The position numbers and the translations under genes were made by a program. Below, one piece after another: positions 60,101 to 64,000 of a stretch of DNA of 64,000 bases. Each line of letters begins with the position of its first letter. Position 1 is the stretch's first letter. Source of the stretch: Endozoicomonas sp. GU-1 (lineage in GTDB: Bacteria > Pseudomonadota > Gammaproteobacteria > Pseudomonadales > Endozoicomonadaceae); the NCBI RefSeq assembly GCF_027366395.1, contig NZ_CP114771.1:4526001-4590000 (forward strand). The letters are read 5' to 3'. The notes under the pieces were generated by a model. The model saw only the letters and a list, made by a program, of their open reading frames with translations. It had not been told where the DNA came from and did not search any database.

Positions 60101-60695
60101 GTTGATCAACGATCTCCGTGATGAACCGATCTTCACCGATATTCCGGACCAGGTTATTGATGTCCGCCGGGAATTTGGCCTGTTTGATAAAGCCGAAGAC
60201 TTTCTTGAAGCCTTTGACAGCTTCGTAAAAGGCAATCTCAACAAACATGTTGCGCTCCAGACCATTGCCAATCGTCCAAGGGATCTCACTCGCAGGGAGC
60301 TACTGGACTTGGTCGAGTGGTTCGACAAAGAGTACTTCGATGAGTCCAGCCTACGGGTTGCCTGGAAGGCAAAAACAGATCAGGACATTGCCGCCCGTTT
60401 GATTGGCCATATCCGTCAGGCTGCCGTTGGGGATGCACTCAAACCTTTTGATGATCGCGTTGACCATGCCCTGATCAAAATCAAGAATGAAAATCAGTGG
60501 AGTCCTGTTCAGCAGGAGTGGCTCGACCGTCTGGCGAAAACCCTGAAAGAGTCCGTGGTGATAGACGACGATACCTTTAAGATTGGTAACTACCGTCGCA
60601 GAGGCGGTAAACGCAAGGTTGATGCCGCATTCGAAGGTAAGCTCACCGAGGTTCTGGATAAGTTCAGTGACTATATGTGGGATGAACTGGCCTGA
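57174..60695 (+). CDS. hsdR: Type I restriction enzyme, R subunit (HsdR)
   Basis: The motor and nuclease subunit, cutting unmodified DNA far from the site after ATP-driven translocation. Residues about 10-125 are a DUF4145-like helical domain, then a coiled coil (about 150-235). The nuclease region around 300-320 has VAVVEAKKKNSD (ExK). The SF2 motor has MATGTGKTRTAIA (about 473), IIVDEAHRGY (about 574), GLTATPAL and MKGRATRLC. The C-terminal part is EcoEI_R_C-like and contacts the methylase. It is 1173 residues, typical. It is divergent from the PcfJ-like gene and first in an R-M-S operon. Confidence 0.95.
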   Translation: MKALSMETSNFQFLIGVNDILYRLALAAERNYPDDPNTTMVKLRMFGEASAKHLAKLLCVDIPDNQHELLRELAKIAWVDESIISVFHKLRKLGNEAVHKFHDDLGDAENCLRLAYRLAVWYYRLLKKETDFVAPVFVVPTSQSGEVLQKEVLSLKEELRKAQGFKTVTAEELASKENQLVALQGYISILESKQEETEEQTKARIEALEAQLKQKDEELAKKTERQRKEYKKEMTERAAKRSLDLSEKETRFLIDDQLRQADWEADTQKFTFAKGVRPEPGKNRAIAEWPTVDGGWADYILFVGLQPVAVVEAKKKNSDVSGKLNQAENYSLNFDYNFLKQTLLDEAVDNDVRKLINDHFSDNQPSWVDSSGSRYFRVPFVYSTNGRPYLRQLQTKSGIWFRDVRKKANYPKALPVWHQPEELINKLKSDPKKAHEWLKANTLDRLGLRYFQEEAVLAVEAAIERGQQNMLLAMATGTGKTRTAIAIMYRLIQSGRFNRILFLVDRTALGEQAIDSFDDTRINDEPFNTIFDIKELTDKFPDDSTAIHVATVQSLVKRTLFSDEFMPTERYDVIIVDEAHRGYILDKEQTEGEQVFRNQKDYISSYRRILDHFDAVKIGLTATPALHTLDIFGEPVYRYSYRKAVIDGYLTDQEPPVKIVTALSEGGISFEKGETVQRITKNGELILDDLEDEQSFDVADFNRKVIAPGFNKAVCEELVNHIDLTSPQKTLIFCVKNSHADMVVEDLREAFKKKYPEFESDAILKITGESEDNPKRLQSLLTRFDKERLPNIVVTVDLLTTGIDVPSICNLVFLRKVKSRILYEQMKGRATRLCPEIGKTSFRIFDAVNLYETLEPVDTMKPVVIRPKVSLRELVNEITDSETYKVQEADGRSFAEHSHEQLISKIQRIIGLAQFNRIKSPEVDKSIKRFDDVLTGIAGCDFNSFGRVLKEKGPQLAAEIFEKDTGMVERLENLKELINDLRDEPIFTDIPDQVIDVRREFGLFDKAEDFLEAFDSFVKGNLNKHVALQTIANRPRDLTRRELLDLVEWFDKEYFDESSLRVAWKAKTDQDIAARLIGHIRQAAVGDALKPFDDRVDHALIKIKNENQWSPVQQEWLDRLAKTLKESVVIDDDTFKIGNYRRRGGKRKVDAAFEGKLTEVLDKFSDYMWDELA

Positions 60696-60773
60696 TTCCC
60701 ATACAATAGAGCCAATATCCTTTCATCATGGAAGCTGGGTACTCCAGCTTTCTCACCGTTTTGAGAATTCTGT

Positions 60774-62384
60774 ATGAACAAAAACGACTTGGTCTCCAAG
60801 CTCTGGAAGTTATGTGATGACTTGAGAGATGGCGGCGTCTCTTACCAGAACTACGTGAATGAGCTGGCCACGCTGCTATTTCTGAAAATGTGTGAAGAAG
60901 CCGGACTGGAAGAGGATTTGCTTCCCGATGGTTTCCGCTGGAAAAACCTCCTGGAAAAGAAGGGGCAGGATCAACACCAGTTCTATCGCAATATGCTGGT
61001 TCAGCTGGGCGATGATGAACACTCCGTGGTACGAGCCATCTTCCAGAATGTGAATACCAGCATTACCCAGGCCAAAAACCTCACCAAGCTGGTCTCCGCC
61101 ATGGATGCCCTGGACTGGTACAACGAAGACGAAACCGCTGCCCGTGATGACTTCGGCGATATGTATGAAGGTTTGTTGCAGAAAAACGCCAACGAAACCA
61201 AGTCTGGCGCTGGCCAGTACTTTACGCCACGAGCACTGATCAAATCCATGGTACGGCTTATGCAACCGGAAGCACGGGAAATTGTGCAGGACCCTGCTGC
61301 GGGTACCGCAGGTTTCCTGATTGAAGCGGATCGCTACATCAAGAACAACACTAATGATCTTGAAGACCTGGACGATGATGTTCAGGAGTTCCAGCGCACC
61401 AAGGCATTTGTTGGCGTTGAATTAGTGCCCGGAACCCGTCGTTTAGCACTGATGAACTGTCTGCTTCACGATATTGAAGGCGAAGGTGAAGGTATTATCA
61501 AACTCGGCAACAGCCTGGGTGCCACCGGTGAAAGTTTACCTGCGGCTGATCTGATTTTGACTAACCCACCCTTTGGCAGTGCTTCTGGCAGTAATATCAC
61601 CCGTAAGTTTGTTCACCAGACCAATAACAAACAGCTCTGCTTTATGCAGCATATCTACAACAATTTGGAGCCCGGTGGTCGAGCAGCGGTGGTGGTGCCG
61701 GATAACGTGCTGTTTGAGGGAGGGATGGGTACATCCATCCGTAAAGATATGATGGACAAATGCAACGTGCATACCATCCTGCGACTGCCGACCGGTATTT
61801 TCTATGCGGCTGGTGTAAAAACTAACGTACTCTTTTTCCAGAAAGGGACACCAGATAATCCACATCAGGATATAGGTTGCACCAAAGAGACCTGGGTGTT
61901 TGATCTGCGTACCAATATGAATTCTTATGGTAAGCGAACACCTTTCACAGAACAGCACTTGAAGCCGTTTGAAGAAGTGTTTGGCGCGGATAAAAACGGT
62001 CATAGCCCACGTTCAGAAGGTGTTTATCATGTGCCCGGTTCAACCCATGAACCCAATGAAGATGAGCAAGTGATAGCCAATGCTCGTTGGCGTAAATTTG
62101 ATCGGGAGTATATCAGTACGGTAAAAGGAGACTCGCTTGATATCTCTTGGCTGAAAGACCGTTCCATTATAGATGCTGCCACCCTTGGTAAGCCCGAAAT
62201 CCTTGCGGAAAAAGCCATGACAGAGATGGTGGAAGCTCTACAAGAGATCAACAACCTAATGTTGGCACTTGGAGCCAAAGAAGCCTCTGACAAACTAATC
62301 AATACTCTAGCCAGTGAGTTTGATCTTGCGCCTCGTGAAGAGTTGGAAACCATTACCGAAAATGGTGAAGAGGTTGAGGCGTGA
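60774..62384 (+). CDS. hsdM: Type I DNA methyltransferase, M subunit (HsdM)
   Basis: An adenine-N6 methyltransferase of 536 residues. The N-terminal helical domain (LWKLCDDLRDGGVSYQNYVN) binds HsdS. SAM motif I is QDPAAGTAGFLIEA (about 172-185) and catalytic motif IV is LTNPPFGSAS (about 262-271, NPPF type). It starts 78 bp after hsdR and overlaps hsdS by 4 bp. Confidence 0.96.
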   Translation: MNKNDLVSKLWKLCDDLRDGGVSYQNYVNELATLLFLKMCEEAGLEEDLLPDGFRWKNLLEKKGQDQHQFYRNMLVQLGDDEHSVVRAIFQNVNTSITQAKNLTKLVSAMDALDWYNEDETAARDDFGDMYEGLLQKNANETKSGAGQYFTPRALIKSMVRLMQPEAREIVQDPAAGTAGFLIEADRYIKNNTNDLEDLDDDVQEFQRTKAFVGVELVPGTRRLALMNCLLHDIEGEGEGIIKLGNSLGATGESLPAADLILTNPPFGSASGSNITRKFVHQTNNKQLCFMQHIYNNLEPGGRAAVVVPDNVLFEGGMGTSIRKDMMDKCNVHTILRLPTGIFYAAGVKTNVLFFQKGTPDNPHQDIGCTKETWVFDLRTNMNSYGKRTPFTEQHLKPFEEVFGADKNGHSPRSEGVYHVPGSTHEPNEDEQVIANARWRKFDREYISTVKGDSLDISWLKDRSIIDAATLGKPEILAEKAMTEMVEALQEINNLMLALGAKEASDKLINTLASEFDLAPREELETITENGEEVEA

Positions 62385-63787
62385 TTATGGAAAAATTGCC
62401 AGAAGGTTGGGAGCGGTGCAGGCTTGGTGACGTTGTACAGTACGGTAAAACAACCAAAGCAGAGATGTCCTCAGTTGCAGATGACGTTTGGATTCTAGAA
62501 CTGGAAGACATTGAGAAAAATACATCAAAGCTGCTGAAACGGGTCACTTTCGCTGAGCGAGCATCAAAAAGTGCCAAAAATATTTTTAACGCAGGTGATG
62601 TTCTTTATGGCAAGCTCCGCCCATACCTAAATAAGGTAATCATTGCTCAGGAAGACGGCATTTGCTCCTCCGAAATTATCCCGCTTTCGCCCGATAGCCG
62701 TTATGTGGACAAAAGTTATTTGTTTTACTGGCTCAAGGGACAAGAGTTTTTGTCTTATGTTGATGCGGTAAGTTACGGCGTAAATATGCCAAGACTAGGC
62801 ACTAAAGATGCTGTAAACGCTCCGTTTTTGCTTGCTCCTAAAGAGACTCAGACACAGATTGCTGAAAAACTGGATGACCTGCTGGGACAGGTTGCCACTA
62901 TCCAAGCGCGCCTTGATCAATTACCTGCCATTATCAAGCAATTTCGACAGTCAGTACTCGTTGCAGCAGTTACAGGTAACTTAACGGAAGCCTCGCGATG
63001 TTCTCTGTCAGCAGAAATAGGACTTTCACCGATTTCCGTTGGACCATCCAAAGCCAAGATTCCGGAGACGTGGAGCTGGAAAAAGCTAACTGAACTCACT
63101 GCTCTTGAGTCTGGCCATACTCCCAGAAAATCTATCCCTGAATATTGGGAGAATGGTGATCAGTACTGGATTTGCCTTCAGGATATCCGTGCAGCACATG
63201 GTAAAGTCATTACAGATACAAAGTATAAGCCGACAGCACTTGGTATCGATAACTCAAGCGCAAGAATGCTTCCCAAAGGCACTGTATGCTTTTCACGGGA
63301 CATTTCTGTTGGTTTTACCACGATAATGGGTAAAGAAATGTCTACAACTCAGCATTTTGCAAACTGGATATGTGGAAGCGCGTTGAACAACTTTTATCTT
63401 ATGTATGCCTTCATGGCTGCACAGCATGACTTAACAATTGGAGGACAAGGAACGACTGTAAAAACGATTTATATGCCCGCATTGAAGGAGTTCTATCTCG
63501 TTACTCCTCCAATTGAAGAACAAAGAGAAATTGTTGAGAAGGTACAGTCCTATTTCGGTATGGCTGAAGTTCTTGAAGCCAGCCTGAGAAAGGCACAAGA
63601 ACATGTAGATAATATAACACAGAGTATCTTAGCCAAAGCCTTCCGAGGTGAACTGGTAGATCAGCAGGAAGGCGATGAATCCGCCGAAGTTTTGCTACAA
63701 AAAATCGCCGAGGCCCGCGTCGAAGCTGAACTGCTGGAAAAAGCCACCAAAAAAGCAACCCGAGGCAGAAAGACTGCCAAAGCCTGA
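62381..63787 (+). CDS. hsdS: Type I specificity subunit (HsdS)
   Basis: A 468-residue DNA-recognition subunit with two target-recognition domains. They are separated by a central helix (TQIAEKLDDLLGQVATIQ...RLDQLPAII) and followed by a matching C-terminal helix (QREIVEKVQSYFGMAEVLEA...), the usual conserved regions. TRD1 is about 1-150 and TRD2 about 215-390. The tail is basic (KKATRGRKTAKA). The target cannot be read from the sequence. It starts ATG overlapping the hsdM stop. Confidence 0.95.
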   Translation: MIMEKLPEGWERCRLGDVVQYGKTTKAEMSSVADDVWILELEDIEKNTSKLLKRVTFAERASKSAKNIFNAGDVLYGKLRPYLNKVIIAQEDGICSSEIIPLSPDSRYVDKSYLFYWLKGQEFLSYVDAVSYGVNMPRLGTKDAVNAPFLLAPKETQTQIAEKLDDLLGQVATIQARLDQLPAIIKQFRQSVLVAAVTGNLTEASRCSLSAEIGLSPISVGPSKAKIPETWSWKKLTELTALESGHTPRKSIPEYWENGDQYWICLQDIRAAHGKVITDTKYKPTALGIDNSSARMLPKGTVCFSRDISVGFTTIMGKEMSTTQHFANWICGSALNNFYLMYAFMAAQHDLTIGGQGTTVKTIYMPALKEFYLVTPPIEEQREIVEKVQSYFGMAEVLEASLRKAQEHVDNITQSILAKAFRGELVDQQEGDESAEVLLQKIAEARVEAELLEKATKKATRGRKTAKA

Positions 63788-63805
63788 ACCGATTTACCCA
63801 ATACC

Positions 63806-63826
63806 AGGTGGGCAATTAGCCCACCT
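63806..63826 (+). terminator. Hairpin after hsdS, weak terminator or attenuator
   Basis: AGGTGGGC and GCCCACCT pair perfectly around AATTA, 19 bp after the hsdS stop, but no T-tract follows, so it may only partly terminate before the next gene at 63880. Confidence 0.5.
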
Positions 63827-63879
63827 CACCCCAAGCAAACCACCACTCTTTTGTCAGTAATAGCGAGCAATAAGACCGA

Positions 63880-64000
63880 TGAACATTGATCAGGTCATCC
63901 TGAAGGGATTCCGTAATTTCAACGATGCCACCATCAAATTTGCCCAGAACACCCTGGTCATTGGCGGTAATGATGTTGGGAAAAGCAACCTGATGCATGC
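63880..64000 (+). CDS. OLD/RecF-like ATPase, N-terminal fragment (cut by window end)
   Basis: It begins MNIDQVILKGFRNFNDATIK, then the Walker A loop VIGGNDVGKSNL, the typical start of an ABC-type ATPase of the OLD/RecF class. Only 40 residues are in the window, so the rest of the domain (for example a Toprim nuclease) cannot be seen. It lies 92 bp after hsdS on the same strand. Confidence 0.8.

Noticed and set aside
63880-64000. Gabija GajA
   Set aside because: Only 40 residues are visible; the Walker A start is shared by many OLD/RecF-like ATPases.

Overview
The window looks like the chromosome of a marine gammaproteobacterium. The rRNA operon (16S, tRNA-Ile, tRNA-Ala, 23S, 5S), a ugpBAEC transporter, tcdA, a LonB-type protease and a dacB-type enzyme are all gammaproteobacterial. 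The decayed insertion sequences, many frameshifts, large repeat proteins and a eukaryote-like sulfotransferase remind me of Endozoicomonas-type animal symbionts; that genus assignment is inference from memory, not a database result.

Layout. 0-9.4 kb: end of an unknown gene, tcdA, a 1277-residue protein with 17 tandem 37-38-residue Cys-Cys repeats and a C-terminal nucleotidyltransferase-like motif, a palindromic repeat, a LonB-like protease and a PBP4-type peptidase. 9.4-15.9 kb: complete rRNA operon; its 23S gene carries an intervening sequence that encodes a four-helix-bundle protein. An ISL3-family element sits in the T-tract of the operon terminator, with a perfect 8-bp target duplication. 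17.3-29 kb: accessory metabolism (TenA, sulfotransferase, IclR regulator, SDRs, a racemase-like protein, a YhcH-like protein), then a fatty-acid/acyl-CoA type cluster (SDR, histidine phosphatase, phosphotransferase, SDR, acyl-CoA dehydrogenase) divergent from a LysR regulator. Two genes of that cluster are frameshifted.

29.5-38.6 kb: a probable defence locus. It is one very long gene (NERD nuclease-like domain, truncated kinase-like domain, second kinase-like domain, Upf1-like SF1 helicase), broken by a frameshift near 30.8 kb and by an IS21-family element. Removing the element and one copy of its 8-bp duplication restores the reading frame exactly. An uncharacterised 474-residue gene overlaps its end by 4 bp. 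38.7-46.7 kb: a TPR membrane protein, ugpBAEC (glycerol-3-phosphate import), a DUF4105-type protein and a DUF3015-type protein.

46.8-50.7 kb: a repeat-rich junk or landing zone. It has two 195-bp palindromes flanking a tnpB remnant, a basic repeat protein bounded by duplicated leader sequences, a frameshifted membrane metallophosphoesterase, and a set of iteron-like TGGCAAA repeats. 50.7-64 kb: a second defence island. An Hsp70/actin-fold ATPase is paired with a SNF2-type helicase, preceded by a PcfJ-like protein. Divergent from these is a type I restriction-modification operon (hsdR, hsdM, hsdS), followed by the start of an OLD/RecF-like ATPase cut by the window edge.

The best candidates for undescribed systems are the Hsp70-SNF2 pair (with or without the PcfJ-like gene), the NERD-kinase-helicase with its unknown partner, and the Cys-Cys repeat nucleotidyltransferase-like protein.
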